Shown here in pieces: positions 63,947 through 64,000 of a DNA stretch of 64,000 nt. Source of the stretch: Corynebacterium maris DSM 45190 (GTDB taxonomy: Bacteria > Actinomycetota > Actinomycetes > Mycobacteriales > Mycobacteriaceae); the NCBI RefSeq assembly GCF_000442645.1, contig NC_021915.1, positions 682,001 through 746,000 of the forward strand, given 5' to 3'. The notes under the pieces are model-generated. The model was not told the origin of the DNA. It worked only from the letters and a program-made list of their open reading frames with translations, and did not search any database. Within the stretch, counting starts at the first letter, position 1. Each line of letters starts with the position of its first letter. The position numbers and the translations under genes were made by a program.

Positions 63947-64000
63947 ATGTGCGGACGATTCGTATTGTTCACCACCGGCGAGGATTTATTGGAGGAGGTC
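63947..64000 (+). CDS. HMCES/SRAP (YedK-like) family protein, N-terminus only
   Basis: The first 18 codons read MCGRFVLFTTGEDLLEEV and the gene runs off the right edge. MCGRF is the hallmark of SOS-response-associated peptidase proteins, in which Cys2, after Met removal, bonds covalently to abasic sites in single-stranded DNA. No Shine-Dalgarno is present; the start is probably leaderless. Confidence 0.88.
   Translation, partial: MCGRFVLFTTGEDLLEEV

Overview
The window is high-GC actinobacterial chromosome. Gene content and order (accBC, rhodanese, accD1-accD2-accE-maf, birA, purK-purE, lcpA, wbbL, whcD-type WhiB, phosphomannomutase, manA, ahcY, tmk, mtrA-mtrB-lpqB, hpf, secA, rsgA, aroA) are those of a Corynebacterium. 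I recognise the order from knowledge of corynebacterial genomes, not from a search, and I cannot name the species.

Layout. (1) 1-1.15 kb: the 5' end of accBC and a rhodanese, both core genes on the minus strand. (2) 1.3-23 kb: a stretch that looks inserted into the core. It holds a peptide/nickel-type ABC importer (1.37-6.1 kb). Next is a metal cluster (6.4-11.5 kb) with a repeat protein, an MDR oxidoreductase, a CPSC metallochaperone, a CDF exporter and an unusual CPG-type P1B-ATPase. A copper-resistance block follows (12.0-18.9 kb): a Csp-like Cys-rich storage protein, a YdhK-like lipoprotein, CueP, a CopRS-like two-component system, an HMA protein and a CopB-type ATPase. A methyltransferase, a cytochrome b/sulfite-oxidase-like fusion protein and a small protein close the stretch. 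A decayed IS630-type transposase tail (21.84-21.96 kb), a band-7 protein and a tRNA-like 3' fragment (22.86 kb) lie near its right end. (3) 23-37.5 kb: an SGNH/acyltransferase-3 protein, the acyl-CoA carboxylase beta/epsilon subunits with maf, birA, a PH-domain protein, an MFS symporter, purK-purE and small envelope proteins. (4) 37.6-46.7 kb: envelope polysaccharide genes (LCP ligase, rhamnosyltransferase WbbL, nucleotidyltransferase, phosphomannomutase, SIS-like protein, manA) with a WhiB regulator. (5) 48-64 kb: ahcY-tmk, mtrAB-lpqB, comF, hpf, a lone ptsI, secA, small conserved proteins and rsgA-aroA. The window ends in the first codons of an HMCES/SRAP gene.

Most striking observation: three promoters in the metal cluster (oxidoreductase, metallochaperone, CPG-ATPase) carry the same CRP/FNR-type inverted repeat, close to TTGATCCAGGTCAA. 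In all three the centre is exactly 29.5 bp upstream of the first T of a TAnnnT -10 box, which is the geometry of a class II site near -41.5. This defines a small regulon whose regulator is not in the window. The copper block is wired separately: near-perfect CopR-type direct repeats (TGAAGATnnnnTGAAGAT) lie upstream of the Csp-like gene and of the response regulator, and a CsoR-type G-tract palindrome lies upstream of the HMA/CopB pair. Several core genes show leaderless-promoter architecture, including overlapping divergent -10 boxes between aroA and the SRAP gene. All functional statements rest on reading motifs by eye; no searches were run.
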